From: Mycobacterium sp. IS-1496
GTDB taxonomy: Bacteria; Actinomycetota; Actinomycetes; Mycobacteriales; Mycobacteriaceae
Assembly (NCBI RefSeq): GCF_001499995.1
Contig: NZ_LQIU01000032.1
Span: 1 to 50,076, forward strand
Direction of reading: 5' to 3'
DNA length: 50,076 bases
Both the position numbers and the translations under genes were made by a program. Shown here in pieces: positions 19,068-28,014 of this stretch (positions are counted from its first letter, which is position 1; each line of letters begins with the position of its first letter). The notes beneath the pieces were generated by a model. The model did no database searches. It worked only from the letters and a program-made list of their open reading frames with translations, and was not told where the DNA came from.

Positions 19068-19934
19068 TCAGCGCTGGAAGTTCGGCGACTGGTGCCCGTT
19101 GCGTGCCGGCGGGGGCCGGTGCGCGGTGTCGGGGCGCGCCGGGGGCGGACCGTCGGGACGGCCGGCCTCCGGACGCTGCGCATACGGGCGGCCCGGGGCG
19201 GCGGGGCCGGGACGGCCTGCGTCGGGGCGGCCCTGCGACGGTTCCGGCTGGCGGTGCGGTCCGGGGCTGATCGGCCGGCTCGGTGAACCGCTGCGCCGGG
19301 CGACGGCCTGCACGGAATCGGTCTGCGGGATGGGGGGCAGCACGCGCAGCAGGTCGTTGAACTGCCGCACGGTGCGCAGCCCCTCGTCCCACTGGGCGCG
19401 GGTGCTGGTGACCGGCATGCTGATCAGCGTCCAGTGCTGCTCGTTCCACATGATCTCGGCGCAGTCGGGCGCGGTGTGGGCGAAGGTGACCATGCGCCGG
19501 TCGCAGGCACGGCGGGCCGCGTCGAGGTTGGTGGAGTACACCATCCGGGGCCCGATCGCACCGAGCAGCCAGATGTCGTTCTCGCGCGGCTCCTTGATGC
19601 CCTTGAGCCGCATGTCCACGACCACGTTGGTACCGACCTTGCGGTGCAGCGCGATGACGGTGGCGACGTCCTCGAGATCGAAGATGAACACCGCCTCGCC
19701 GCGGATCTGGCCGAGCACGACGTTCTTGGCGGTGACGTCGCCGACGGTGGACATGACGCCGCGTTTCCAGCGGGTGAGGATGTCGGCGGATTCGTGTTCG
19801 TAGTCGAAGCCGTGCGACTTGGCCCACGACTTCCGGCGTCGGCCGAGCCCGCGTCGACGGTCGATGTCGACGTAAAGAAGCACGGCTGCACCCACGAAGC
19901 AGAGCGCAGACAGCGTGAACCAGAGCGGGACCAT
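19068..19934 (-). CDS. Conserved mycobacterial membrane protein with disordered tail
   Basis: A 288-residue protein. One N-terminal helix (MVPLWFTLSALCFVGAAVLLYVD) is followed by a basic stretch RRRGLGRRRKS. A soluble domain to about residue 200 contains GEAVFIFDLEDVATVIALHRKVG, and a Pro/Gly/Arg-rich tail of about 90 residues closes it. It resembles the mycobacterial protein always found next to clpB, whose function is unknown. The ATG at 19932-19934 was chosen because a TAGGCT -10 ends 7 bases before it, which indicates a leaderless mRNA. The longer frame from 19967 runs through this promoter. Confidence 0.75.
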   Translation of the reverse strand: MVPLWFTLSALCFVGAAVLLYVDIDRRRGLGRRRKSWAKSHGFDYEHESADILTRWKRGVMSTVGDVTAKNVVLGQIRGEAVFIFDLEDVATVIALHRKVGTNVVVDMRLKGIKEPRENDIWLLGAIGPRMVYSTNLDAARRACDRRMVTFAHTAPDCAEIMWNEQHWTLISMPVTSTRAQWDEGLRTVRQFNDLLRVLPPIPQTDSVQAVARRSGSPSRPISPGPHRQPEPSQGRPDAGRPGPAAPGRPYAQRPEAGRPDGPPPARPDTAHRPPPARNGHQSPNFQR

Positions 19935-20055
19935 CGGGCCTAGCCTACTTGCTGGTACCGCTTTCACCCGAACTCAAGTTGGTCACAACCCCGTCTCAGG
20001 CGCATGCGTCTCACCGGTCACAGTGGTTGTGCGCGGCGGCGCGGGGCGGACGCGA

Positions 20056-20087
20056 GAACCCCGCCACGCCGGAGCGTGACGGGGTTC
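20056..20087 (-). terminator. Hairpin downstream of clpB
   Basis: An inverted repeat GAACCCCG (20056-20063) and CGGGGTTC (20080-20087) lies about 45 bases after the clpB stop, with an inner ACGC/GCGT pairing. No T-run follows, so it fits the U-less hairpins proposed as mycobacterial terminators. It separates clpB from the leaderless gene at 19934. The rest of the 19935-20131 gap shows nothing clear. Confidence 0.45.
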
Positions 20088-20131
20088 CATGGGGCGACGT
20101 CAGCCCAGTTCGAGGGTCTTCGCGCGAGCGC

Positions 20132-22678
20132 TCAGCCCAGGACCAGGGTTTCGCCGTCGGCGCTGACGTTGACCGGCACGACGTCACCGTCGTGCACGTC
20201 GCCGGCCAACAGCATCTTGGCCAGTTGGTCGCCGATGGCCTGCTGCACCAACCGGCGCAGCGGCCGGGCGCCGTAGAGCGGGTCGAATCCCCGGTCGGCC
20301 AGCCACTTCTTCGCCGGCAGCGACACCTCGAGCGTCAACCGGCGCTGCGCAAGCCGCTTGGCCAGCTGCTGCAACTGGATGTCGACGATGTGGACCAGCT
20401 CCTCGGGGTTGAGCCCGTCGAAGACGATCACGTCGTCGAGCCGGTTGATGAACTCCGGCTTGAACGCCGAGCGCACCGCCGCCATCACCATCTCCTCGGT
20501 GCCCCCGGCGCCCAGGTTGGACGTCAGGATCAGGATGGTGTTGCGGAAGTCGACCGTGCGGCCCTGACCGTCGGTCAACCGGCCCTCGTCGAGCACCTGC
20601 AGCAGCACGTCGAACACGTCCGGGTGGGCCTTCTCGATCTCGTCGAACAGCACCACCGTGTAGGGCCGACGGCGCACCGCCTCGGTCAGCTGACCGCCCT
20701 GGTCGTAACCGATGTAGCCGGGAGGCGCACCGACCAGGCGGGCGACGGAGTGCTTCTCGCCGTATTCGCTCATGTCGATGCGGACCATCGCCCGTTCGTC
20801 GTCGAACAGGAACTCCGCGAGCGCCTTGGCCAGCTCGGTCTTACCGACACCGGTCGGGCCCAGGAACATGAACGACCCGGTCGGGCGGTTGGGGTCGGCC
20901 ACGCCCGCGCGTGACCGGCGCACCGCATCGGACACCGCGACGACGGCTTTGCGCTGGCCGACGACCCGCTTGCCGAGTTCGTCCTCCATGCGCAGCAGCT
21001 TGGCGGTCTCACCCTCGAGCATGCGGCCGGCGGGGATACCGGTCCACGCCGACACCACCTCGGCGATGTCGTCGGGGCCGACCTCCTCCTTGAGCATGAC
21101 GTCCTCGCGCGCCTCCGCCTGCGGCACCGCCGCGTCGAGCTTCTTCTCGACCTCGGGGATGCGGCCGTAGCGCAGCTCGGCGGCCTTCTCGAGGTTGCCG
21201 TCGCGTTCGGCCCGGTCGGCCTCGCCGCGAAGCGCCTCGAGCTGCTCCTTGAGTTCGCGCACGATGTCGATGGCGTTCTTCTCGTTCTGCCACCGCGTCG
21301 TCAGCTCCGCCAGCTTCTCCTTGTAGTCGGCCAGCTCACCGCGCAGTTTCTCCAGCCGCTCCTTCGAGGCGTCGTCCTCCTCCTTGGCCAGCGCCATCTC
21401 CTCGATCTCGAGGCGACGGACCAGCCGTTCGACCTCGTCGATCTCGACGGGCCGGGAGTCGATCTCCATCCGCAGCCGGGAGGCGGCCTCGTCGACCAGG
21501 TCGATGGCCTTGTCCGGCAGGAAGCGGGCGGTGATGTATCGGTCGGACAGTGTCGCGGCGGACACCAGCGCGGAGTCGGTGATGCGCACACCGTGGTGCA
21601 CCTCGTAGCGCTCCTTGAGGCCGCGCAGGATGCCGACGGTGTCCTCGACCGAGGGTTCGCCGACGTAGACCTGCTGGAAGCGACGTTCCAGCGCGGCGTC
21701 CTTCTCGATGTACTTGCGGTACTCGTCGAGCGTCGTGGCGCCGACCAGCCGCAGCTCACCGCGCGCGAGCATCGGCTTGATCATGTTGCCTGCGTCCATC
21801 GACGAATCACCGGTGGCGCCTGCGCCGACGATGGTGTGCAGCTCGTCGATGAACGTGATGATCTGCCCGGCCGAGTTCTTGATGTCGTCGAGGACGGCCT
21901 TGAGCCGTTCCTCGAACTCACCGCGGTACTTGGACCCGGCGACCATCGAACCCAGGTCGAGCGAGATGACGGTCTTGTCGCGCAGACTCTCCGGGACGTC
22001 GCCCGCGACGATGCGCTGGGCCAGGCCCTCGACGATCGCGGTCTTGCCGACGCCCGGCTCGCCGATGAGCACCGGGTTGTTCTTGGTCCGGCGGCTCAGC
22101 ACCTGCACCACGCGGCGGATCTCGGTGTCCCGGCCGATCACCGGGTCGAGCTCGCCTTCGCGGGCACGCGCGGTCAGGTCGGTGGAGTACTTCTCCAGCG
22201 CCTGGTAGCTGCCCTCGGGGTCCGGGCTGGTGACGCGGGCGCTGCCGCGGACCTTGACGAACGCCTCACGCAGTGCCTGCGGGGACGCCCCCTGGCCGGT
22301 CAGCAGCTTGGCGACGTCCGAGTCCCCGGTGGCCAGGCCGACCATCAGGTGTTCGGTGGAGACGTACTCGTCGTCCATCTCCGTCGCGAGCTGCTGGGCG
22401 GCGGTGACCGCGGCCAGCGACTCCCGCGACAGCTGCGGCTGGCTGCTGGCGCCGCTGGCGCTGGGCAGCCGGTCGACGAGGCGCTGCGTCTCGGCGCGAA
22501 TCGTCGCGGGTTCGACGCCGACGGCCTCCAGAAGGGGTGCGGCAATGCCGTCGTTCTGCGTCAGCAGTGCCATCAACAAATGAGCGGGCGCGATCTGGGG
22601 ATTGCCTGCGGCACTGGCCGCCTGCAACGCCGAAGTCAGCGCCGCCTGGGTCTTGGTCGTCGGGTTGAACGAGTCCAC
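20132..22678 (-). CDS. clpB: ATP-dependent disaggregase ClpB
   Basis: An 848-residue class I Clp ATPase that pulls aggregated proteins apart together with DnaK-DnaJ-GrpE. The N domain starts VDSFNPTTKTQAALTSAL. The first AAA module has Walker A GEPGVGKTA and Walker B ITFIDELHT. A middle coiled-coil (about residues 405-525) follows. The second AAA module has GPTGVGKTE and VVLFDEIEKAHPD. The GTG at 22676-22678 has GGAGG 4 bases upstream. A much longer in-frame extension crosses the promoter and was rejected. The HspR site and SigH-like promoter upstream fit heat and oxidative-stress control. Confidence 0.97.
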   Translation of the reverse strand: MDSFNPTTKTQAALTSALQAASAAGNPQIAPAHLLMALLTQNDGIAAPLLEAVGVEPATIRAETQRLVDRLPSASGASSQPQLSRESLAAVTAAQQLATEMDDEYVSTEHLMVGLATGDSDVAKLLTGQGASPQALREAFVKVRGSARVTSPDPEGSYQALEKYSTDLTARAREGELDPVIGRDTEIRRVVQVLSRRTKNNPVLIGEPGVGKTAIVEGLAQRIVAGDVPESLRDKTVISLDLGSMVAGSKYRGEFEERLKAVLDDIKNSAGQIITFIDELHTIVGAGATGDSSMDAGNMIKPMLARGELRLVGATTLDEYRKYIEKDAALERRFQQVYVGEPSVEDTVGILRGLKERYEVHHGVRITDSALVSAATLSDRYITARFLPDKAIDLVDEAASRLRMEIDSRPVEIDEVERLVRRLEIEEMALAKEEDDASKERLEKLRGELADYKEKLAELTTRWQNEKNAIDIVRELKEQLEALRGEADRAERDGNLEKAAELRYGRIPEVEKKLDAAVPQAEAREDVMLKEEVGPDDIAEVVSAWTGIPAGRMLEGETAKLLRMEDELGKRVVGQRKAVVAVSDAVRRSRAGVADPNRPTGSFMFLGPTGVGKTELAKALAEFLFDDERAMVRIDMSEYGEKHSVARLVGAPPGYIGYDQGGQLTEAVRRRPYTVVLFDEIEKAHPDVFDVLLQVLDEGRLTDGQGRTVDFRNTILILTSNLGAGGTEEMVMAAVRSAFKPEFINRLDDVIVFDGLNPEELVHIVDIQLQQLAKRLAQRRLTLEVSLPAKKWLADRGFDPLYGARPLRRLVQQAIGDQLAKMLLAGDVHDGDVVPVNVSADGETLVLG

Positions 22679-22712
22679 GACACCTCCGATCGTCTGGTTG
22701 GAATGCTTCTCG

Positions 22713-22753
22713 CCATACTCAACGCGGTCAAGGTTGAGTCTGTTCCGCTCAAG
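22713..22753 (-). promoter_or_regulatory. clpB control region: SigH-like promoter overlapped by HAIR operator
   Basis: On the minus strand GGAAC (22742-22746) and GTT (22721-22723) are separated by 18 bases, which fits the SigH/SigE class of promoter. A HAIR-type HspR site, CTTGAGC-N7-ACTCAAC, lies at 22733-22753 and covers the -35. A third half-site (22717-22723) pairs perfectly with 22733-22739 as ACTCAAC-N9-GTTGAGT. HspR bound here should block the promoter. In M. tuberculosis clpB is known to be controlled by both HspR and SigH. Confidence 0.7.
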
Positions 22754-22839
22754 TCTGCCCAGTTTTACCAGATTTGTCGTCGACGGGACACGCCTGTTGA
22801 TTCCGGTGCGACGCGCGCGGCCCGGTTTAGCGTCATCAC

Positions 22840-23463
22840 ATGTCCGACTCCCACTACGGCGACTTCGAGTTCGAGCGGAAGTTCTTCGTCCTCGACGTGC
22901 CTGCCGTGGCCGCGTCCGACCCGAGTCCGGTCCTGATCGCCCAGGCGTATCTGTTCGCCGCTGACGGCTATGCCGTACGCGTCCGCCTCCAAGGGGCGGC
23001 GCCCCCGGAGGTGGACGCCGACCCCGCCATGCTGGTGAAGGCACTCGGCGTGGAGGCGATCGGCACCATGACCGCCAAGGGCCCCGCCGCAGGCGGCACG
23101 CGCTACGAGGCCGAGCGCGAACTCGATCCGCTGGTCGCCGGCCAGATCGTGGCGCGGGCAGACCACGTGGTGACCAAGGTGCGGTCGTCGGTCTGGCTGG
23201 GCGAGGACGGCTGGGTGATCGACCGCTTCCTGGGCGGCAACGCACCCCTGGTCCTCGCCGAAGTCGAACGCGACAGCCCCGTGGTCGACCTGGCCATACC
23301 CTCGTTCTGCACCACCGAGGTGTCCGAGGACGACCGGTTCCGCAACGAATACCTGGCCCACCATCCGTTCGGCACGTGGGCCGGCGCCTACGGCCGGGAA
23401 CTCGACCTGCTCGGACCGAGTTTCGTCGACACGTTGGGATGCAATCACTTCGACGGGATCTGA
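22840..23463 (+). CDS. CYTH-domain protein (triphosphate tunnel family)
   Basis: A 207-residue CYTH-domain protein. The N-terminal ExExK signature is present as EFERKFFV near residues 10-17, and downstream Arg/Glu-rich strands (YAVRVRLQG, RYEAERELD, VTKVRSSVWL, LVLAEVERD) supply the tunnel residues. Family members hydrolyse tripolyphosphate or act as class IV adenylate cyclases. Triphosphatase is the likelier role, but this is not proven. The ATG follows a TAGCGT -10 by 6 bases, so the transcript is probably leaderless. It is divergent from clpB with 161 bases between the starts. Confidence 0.85.
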   Translation: MSDSHYGDFEFERKFFVLDVPAVAASDPSPVLIAQAYLFAADGYAVRVRLQGAAPPEVDADPAMLVKALGVEAIGTMTAKGPAAGGTRYEAERELDPLVAGQIVARADHVVTKVRSSVWLGEDGWVIDRFLGGNAPLVLAEVERDSPVVDLAIPSFCTTEVSEDDRFRNEYLAHHPFGTWAGAYGRELDLLGPSFVDTLGCNHFDGI

Positions 23464-23494
23464 TACGCCTCCGGCTTGCTAACCTTCACGCACC

Positions 23495-24160
23495 ATGACG
23501 GGTAGTTGGGCGACGGTGCTGACCGAACTGATTCCGCTGGCCCTGGTGATCGCGCTCTCGCCGCTGTCGATCATCCCCGCGGTGCTGATGCTGCAAACGC
23601 CGCGGCCGCGCCCGACCGGGCTGGCGTTCATGGCGGGGTGGCTGGTCGGCCTCGCGGCGCTGACGGCGATCTTCGTGGCGGTGTCCGGCGCGATCGGCGG
23701 TTTCGAGAAGCCGCCGAGTTGGGCGTCGTGGCTGCGCATCGTGATCGGTGCCGCACTGATCGTCTTCGGGCTGATCCGATTCGCGCGCAGGCACGCCTCG
23801 TCACACCAGCCGAAGTGGCTGCGCAGCATGACGACGCTGACCCCCGGTAAGGCCGCCGGCGCCGCGGCCGTGCTGACCGTCGTCAACCCCAAGGTGTTGT
23901 TCCTCAGTGTCGCAGCGGGTTTGGCGATCGGCTCGGCCGGACTCGGCGATGCCGTGTGGTTGGCGGTAATCTACTTCGCCGTGGTCGCGGGTTCGACGGT
24001 GGCGCTGCCGATCCTGGCCTACGCCGTCTCCGGCGGGCGGCTGGACGGTCCGCTCGCCCGGCTCAAGGACTGGATGGAACGCAACCACGCCACCCTGATG
24101 GCGGCGATCCTCGTCGTCATCGGACTTCTGGTGCTGTACAAGGGAATTCACGCCCTATAA
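23495..24160 (+). CDS. GAP/SAP-family membrane protein (sulfolipid-addressing-like)
   Basis: A 221-residue integral membrane protein with six likely helices, for example LIPLALVIALSPLSIIPAVLML and TLMAAILVVIGLLVLYKGI. It has the N-terminal ALSPLSIIPAV block and the central TVVNPKVLFLSVAAGLAIG block of the GAP family. In M. tuberculosis a related protein (Sap) helps move a glycolipid to the surface. The lipid here, if any, is unknown. A TAACCT -10 ends 9 bases before the ATG. The 3' end overlaps the convergent TetR gene by 44 bases. Confidence 0.8.
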   Translation: MTGSWATVLTELIPLALVIALSPLSIIPAVLMLQTPRPRPTGLAFMAGWLVGLAALTAIFVAVSGAIGGFEKPPSWASWLRIVIGAALIVFGLIRFARRHASSHQPKWLRSMTTLTPGKAAGAAAVLTVVNPKVLFLSVAAGLAIGSAGLGDAVWLAVIYFAVVAGSTVALPILAYAVSGGRLDGPLARLKDWMERNHATLMAAILVVIGLLVLYKGIHAL

Positions 24161-24785
24161 CGGGGGGCAGCCCCAGCTCCTCGGCGTCGGCGGTGAGGTA
24201 CCGGGTGACCGTCGGGGCGAGCAGCGGGACCAGTTCGTCGCCCGGCAGTGTGGCCAGTGGCGGGATCTTCATGACGTAGCGCAGCATCGCGGTGCCGACG
24301 AGCGTGGTGGCGGCCAGCGTGGCGCGTAGGCGCGCATGCTCGTCACCGCCCAGCACGCCCGCCACCGCGGTCAGCACGTAGGTTCGGATGAAGCTCTGGA
24401 ACGCCTCGTGCGCCTCGCTGCTGGAGGTGGCCGACTGCAGCATCACCACCATGCTCGGGCCGGTCTCGGATGACTCCCAGATCTGCAGGTACACCCGGAC
24501 CAGCCGGGCGCCCACATCGCCGCCGGCCTCCGACAGCGCCGCCACCAGCACCTGCGGATCGATGATCAGGCGCAGCGATTCGCGGAACAGGTCGAGTTTC
24601 GACCCGAACAGGTACAGCACCATCGAGGGGTCGACATGCGCGTCCTTGGCGATGGCCCGCAGTGTCGTGCGCTCGTAACCGTCGGCCGCGAACCGCTTCC
24701 TGGCCGCGGTGAGCACGACCTCTCGCGATACCGGCTCCCCTTGGCGGCGGCCGCGGCGCCGCGGCGTATTCGCAGGTGGGGCCAT
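24117..24785 (-). CDS. TetR-family regulator
   Basis: A 222-residue TetR protein. The basic N-terminus RRRGRRQGEP is followed by a helix-turn-helix (TLRAIAKDAHVDPSMVLYLFGSK). The C-terminal half (MVVMLQSATSSSEAHEAF onward) is a ligand-binding domain of the TetR_C type. The ATG follows a TAAGGT -10 (24792-24797) by 6 bases, so the mRNA is probably leaderless. It is divergent from the membrane protein at 24883, and paired operator-like repeats lie between them. The natural inducer is unknown. It is probably a repressor of itself and of the divergent gene. Confidence 0.85.
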   Translation of the reverse strand: MAPPANTPRRRGRRQGEPVSREVVLTAARKRFAADGYERTTLRAIAKDAHVDPSMVLYLFGSKLDLFRESLRLIIDPQVLVAALSEAGGDVGARLVRVYLQIWESSETGPSMVVMLQSATSSSEAHEAFQSFIRTYVLTAVAGVLGGDEHARLRATLAATTLVGTAMLRYVMKIPPLATLPGDELVPLLAPTVTRYLTADAEELGLPPVIGREFPCTAPEVR

Positions 24786-24791
24786 ATCGCG

Positions 24792-24871
24792 ACCTTATCA
24801 TTTCAACGGCTATTGAATAAACGTCCGCGCGGAGTTACGCTCGGGACGCGAATTTCAACAGCAGATGAAAA
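24792..24871. promoter_or_regulatory. Divergent promoters with two TetR-type operators
   Basis: Two related 20-bp sites occur at 24800-24819 and 24852-24871. Both read ATTTCAAC, then R, GC, N3, TGAA, W, A, and each holds an inverted TTCA...TGAA core. The plus-strand promoter is TTGAAT (24813-24818), 17 bases, TACGCT (24836-24841). Site 1 covers its -35 and abuts the minus-strand -10 (TAAGGT, 24792-24797). Site 2 lies just after the expected start. This is a typical layout for a TetR repressor that controls both directions. Confidence 0.6.
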
Positions 24872-24882
24872 GGAGTTGGGCC

Positions 24883-25881
24883 ATGACAACGACGTCGTCC
24901 CTCCGCACCCACACCCACCGCGAACCGCCGCCGGCCGCCCGCGCCGCAGGCATCGTCATCGCGCTGACGGCGGCCATTGCGATCGTCGCGCTCGCCTTCG
25001 CGCTGCCCGCGGCGAAATCCGGCCCCCACGACGTGCCGATCGGCGTCGCGGGCCCGCAGGCGGCCAACGGTCAGGTGGCCGCGATGCTCGACGAGCGGGC
25101 TCCCGGGGCCTTCGCGGTCACCTACTACCCCGGCGAGGACGCCCTGCGCGAGGCCATCGCGGACCGGCACGTCTACGGCGGCCTGGCCCTCGGGCCGCAG
25201 GGCCGCACACTGCTCATCGCCAGCGGGGCCAGTCCGGCCGTCGCGCAGGTGCTGACCCAGCTCGGCACCGGCATGGCCGCTCAGACGGGCAGCGCCCCGG
25301 TCATCGAGGACGTCGCCCCGTTGCCCGACACCGATCCGCGCGGCACCGGCCTGGCCGCCTCGGCCCTGCCGATCACGCTGGCGGGCATCCTCTCGGCGAT
25401 CGCCATGACCGTCGCCCTGCGCCGGGAGGTCTGGACGCGGTTGACTGCGGCGGTCGTCTTCAGCGGCGTCGCGGCGTGGACGATCGCGGCACTGCTGTAC
25501 TACGTCCTCGGCTCGTTCGACCAGAACTTCTGGGGTGTGACGGCGGGCCTGACGCTGGGGCTGCTCGCGTGCGCACTGCCCGTCCTCGGACTGGGTGCCC
25601 TGTTCGGCCGGGCCGGGTTGGCCGTCGGCGCGGTGCTCGCCGTCCTGGTCGGCAATCCGCTCTCGGGACTGACCAGCGCGCCCGAGATGCTGCCCCGAGG
25701 GTGGGGTGAGTTCGGGCAGTGGCTGCCCCAGGGTGCGACGGCCACACTGCTGCGGTCCACGGCGTACTTCGGCGGGGCCGGGGCGATGTCGGCGGTGGTC
25801 GTGGCGGCCTGCTGGGCGGTGGCCGGTGCGGCACTCGTCGCCCTGGCTGCGCTGCGGCAACGGGCGGGCACAGCGGACTGA
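24883..25881 (+). CDS. ABC-2-type membrane protein under TetR control
   Basis: A 332-residue membrane protein. One N-terminal helix (AAGIVIALTAAIAIVALAFALP) is followed by an outside domain of about 120 residues and then five or six C-terminal helices. This is the layout of YhgE/Pip and ABC-2 permease-like proteins. No ATP-binding partner gene is next to it. An export role is inferred from the TetR neighbour and the paired operators. The ATG at 24883 follows AGGAG by 7 bases. An earlier ATG at 24865 lies inside the second operator and has no ribosome-binding site. Confidence 0.75.
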   Translation: MTTTSSLRTHTHREPPPAARAAGIVIALTAAIAIVALAFALPAAKSGPHDVPIGVAGPQAANGQVAAMLDERAPGAFAVTYYPGEDALREAIADRHVYGGLALGPQGRTLLIASGASPAVAQVLTQLGTGMAAQTGSAPVIEDVAPLPDTDPRGTGLAASALPITLAGILSAIAMTVALRREVWTRLTAAVVFSGVAAWTIAALLYYVLGSFDQNFWGVTAGLTLGLLACALPVLGLGALFGRAGLAVGAVLAVLVGNPLSGLTSAPEMLPRGWGEFGQWLPQGATATLLRSTAYFGGAGAMSAVVVAACWAVAGAALVALAALRQRAGTAD

Positions 25882-25897
25882 TTTACACTCGCACGAC

Positions 25898-27064
25898 GTG
25901 GGACTCGACGACCGTGACGCGCTGGTGGTACTGCGCGACGCGGTCGATCCCCGGCGTGGCTCCGACGCGCTGATCGCCGACTTCTACACCCGCTGGTTCG
26001 CCGCCGACCTGTCGGTGCGCGACCTCTTCCCCCCGGACATGGCCCGCCAACGGACGGTGTTCGCCGAGGCGATGACCTGGCTGTTCGGCGAACTGATCGC
26101 CCAGCGCGCCGAGGAGCCGGTGGCGTTCCTCGCTCAGCTCGGCCGCGACCACCGCAAATACGGTGTGGTGCAACGGCATTACGACACCATGGGCGAGGCG
26201 CTGTACGCCGCGCTGCGCAGCCGGCTGGCCGGGCAGTGGTCCGACCGGCTCGCCGAGGCCGCCCGCGACGCCGTCGCGCTGGCCACCGGGGTGATGCGCG
26301 GAGCCGCCGATGCCGAAGACGGCCCGCCGTTCTGCGACGGCACCGTCATCGAGCACATCCGCGCCACCCGCGACGTCTCCGTGGTGCGGCTCGAACTCGA
26401 CCAGCCGCTGGCCTACCACCCCGGCCAGTACGTCACCGTCCAGGTGCCGCAGTGGCCGCGGCGCTGGCGGTACCTCAGCCCGGCGATCCCGGCCGACCCC
26501 GACGGGTACGTCGAGTTCCACATCCGGTCGGTGCCCGGCGGCATGGTCAGCACCGCGATCGTCAACGAGACCCGCGTCGGGGACCGGTGGCGGATGTCGA
26601 ATCCGCACGGCGGGCTGGCCGTCGACCGCGACGGCGGCGACGTGCTGATGGTCGCGGGTAGCACCGGCCTGGCGCCATTGCGGACGCTGATCATGGACAT
26701 GACGCGGTTCGGGGTCAACCCGCGGGTGCACCTGTTCTTCGGGGGACGGTTCCCCTGCGATCTCTACGACCTCGTGACGCTGTGGCAGATCGCCTCGACG
26801 AACCCGTGGCTGTCGGTCACGCCGGTGTCGGAGTACAGCACCGACCCGCCCTGGGCGGTCGACTATCCCGACCCGTCACCGCCGCGCGGTCTGCACGTCC
26901 GCCAGACGGGGCGGCTGGACCAGGTGGTCACCCGGTACGGCAACTGGGGCGACCGGCAGATCCTGATCTGCGGCGGGGTGGCGATGACCGAAGCCACCAA
27001 GGCCGCGTTGATCGCCAAAGGCGCTCCCCCCGAACGCATTCAGCACGACCCGCTGACCACCTGA
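25898..27064 (+). CDS. Flavohaemoglobin, mycobacterial type II
   Basis: A 388-residue protein with an N-terminal globin and C-terminal FAD/NAD(P) reductase. In the globin, Tyr30 (ADFYTRWF) fits B10 and His85 in RDHRKYGV fits the proximal F8 His. The reductase has an FAD-binding RYLS segment that differs from the usual RxYS, and NAD-binding blocks MVAGSTGLAPL and ILICGGVAM. These changes are characteristic of the type II flavohaemoglobins described from M. tuberculosis, reported to oxidise D-lactate rather than detoxify NO. The GTG at 25898 follows a TACACT -10 by 8 bases, so the mRNA is probably leaderless. Confidence 0.85.
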   Translation: MGLDDRDALVVLRDAVDPRRGSDALIADFYTRWFAADLSVRDLFPPDMARQRTVFAEAMTWLFGELIAQRAEEPVAFLAQLGRDHRKYGVVQRHYDTMGEALYAALRSRLAGQWSDRLAEAARDAVALATGVMRGAADAEDGPPFCDGTVIEHIRATRDVSVVRLELDQPLAYHPGQYVTVQVPQWPRRWRYLSPAIPADPDGYVEFHIRSVPGGMVSTAIVNETRVGDRWRMSNPHGGLAVDRDGGDVLMVAGSTGLAPLRTLIMDMTRFGVNPRVHLFFGGRFPCDLYDLVTLWQIASTNPWLSVTPVSEYSTDPPWAVDYPDPSPPRGLHVRQTGRLDQVVTRYGNWGDRQILICGGVAMTEATKAALIAKGAPPERIQHDPLTT

Positions 27065-27111
27065 TCCGACGGCCCGGCCATCGACCGGCCGCTCCGTGCC
27101 ACACTGGCGAC

Positions 27112-28014
27112 GTGGCCGAAATCGAACCCGTCACCCTGCATGACCCGTCGTCATCGGTGACCGCGACCTATGTGCCCACCGCGGGGATGATCTGCACGTC
27201 GCTGGCCGACGACGGCGTCGAGTTCCTCGGCCAGCGCCGCGGTGTGCAGGCCTACATCACCAGCGGTAAGACGATGGGCATCCCGATCCTCTACCCGTGG
27301 GCGAACCGGTTGAGCGCCACGAAGTATGCGATCGACGGTGGCGTGGTGACGCTCACCCCGGGTGTCGCCGGCGTCCGCACCGACGAACACGGCGTACCGA
27401 TCCACGGCGTGCTGGGCGCCTACCCGGGCTGGGTGGTGGTCGAACAGACCGCCGACACGCTGGTCGCCGAGGTGAACTGGTCCGACCGGCCACGGCTGCT
27501 GGCGACGTTCCCGTTCCCGCACGTGTTGACCATGGCGGTGACACTGGCCGACCGCACGCTGACCGTGGAGACCACGGTGACGCCGTCGGCCGCGACGCCG
27601 GTCCCGCTCTGCTACGGCTATCACCCGTACCTGCAGATCCCGGACGTCCCGCGCGCGCAGTGGCGGCTGCGGTCCCCGGCGATGCGCCGCCTGGCCGTCG
27701 ACACCTGGGGCCTGCCGACGGGCGCCACCGAGCCGTGGGCGGGCGGCGACGCGCCGCTCGGCGACACCGAACTCGACGACGGGTTCGACCAGGTCGGCGA
27801 CGGCGCGGTGTTCGTCCTCTCCGGCGGCGACCGGCGCGTGCAGGTGACGTTCGAAAAGGGTTACCCGGCAGCGCAACTCTTCGCACCGGGCAGCGACGAC
27901 CTGATCGCCGTCGAACCGATGGCCGCGCCGACCGATGCGCTGCGGCGCGAGAACCATCGGGTCGCCGTCCCGGGGGAACCGGACACGAGCCGGTTCTCCA
28001 TCAGGATCGCCTAG
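27112..28014 (+). CDS. Aldose 1-epimerase (galactose mutarotase) family
   Basis: A 300-residue galactose-mutarotase-fold protein. It has the family blocks GIPILYPWANRL, GVPIHGVLGAYPGW (His), LCYGYHPYLQIP (His) and IAVEPMAAPTDAL (Glu base). It should interconvert alpha and beta anomers of aldoses, with the exact sugar unknown. The GTG at 27112 follows a CACACT -10-like hexamer by 6 bases. The longer frame from 26782 overlaps the flavohaemoglobin in another frame and was rejected. Its stop overlaps the convergent hspR stop by 4 bases. Confidence 0.87.
   Translation: MAEIEPVTLHDPSSSVTATYVPTAGMICTSLADDGVEFLGQRRGVQAYITSGKTMGIPILYPWANRLSATKYAIDGGVVTLTPGVAGVRTDEHGVPIHGVLGAYPGWVVVEQTADTLVAEVNWSDRPRLLATFPFPHVLTMAVTLADRTLTVETTVTPSAATPVPLCYGYHPYLQIPDVPRAQWRLRSPAMRRLAVDTWGLPTGATEPWAGGDAPLGDTELDDGFDQVGDGAVFVLSGGDRRVQVTFEKGYPAAQLFAPGSDDLIAVEPMAAPTDALRRENHRVAVPGEPDTSRFSIRIA

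Noticed and set aside
22679..23245. N-terminal extension of clpB to 23245
   Set aside because: It runs through the SigH/HspR control region and is antisense to the CYTH gene. ClpB begins at GTG 22678 with a ribosome-binding site and the normal 848 residues.
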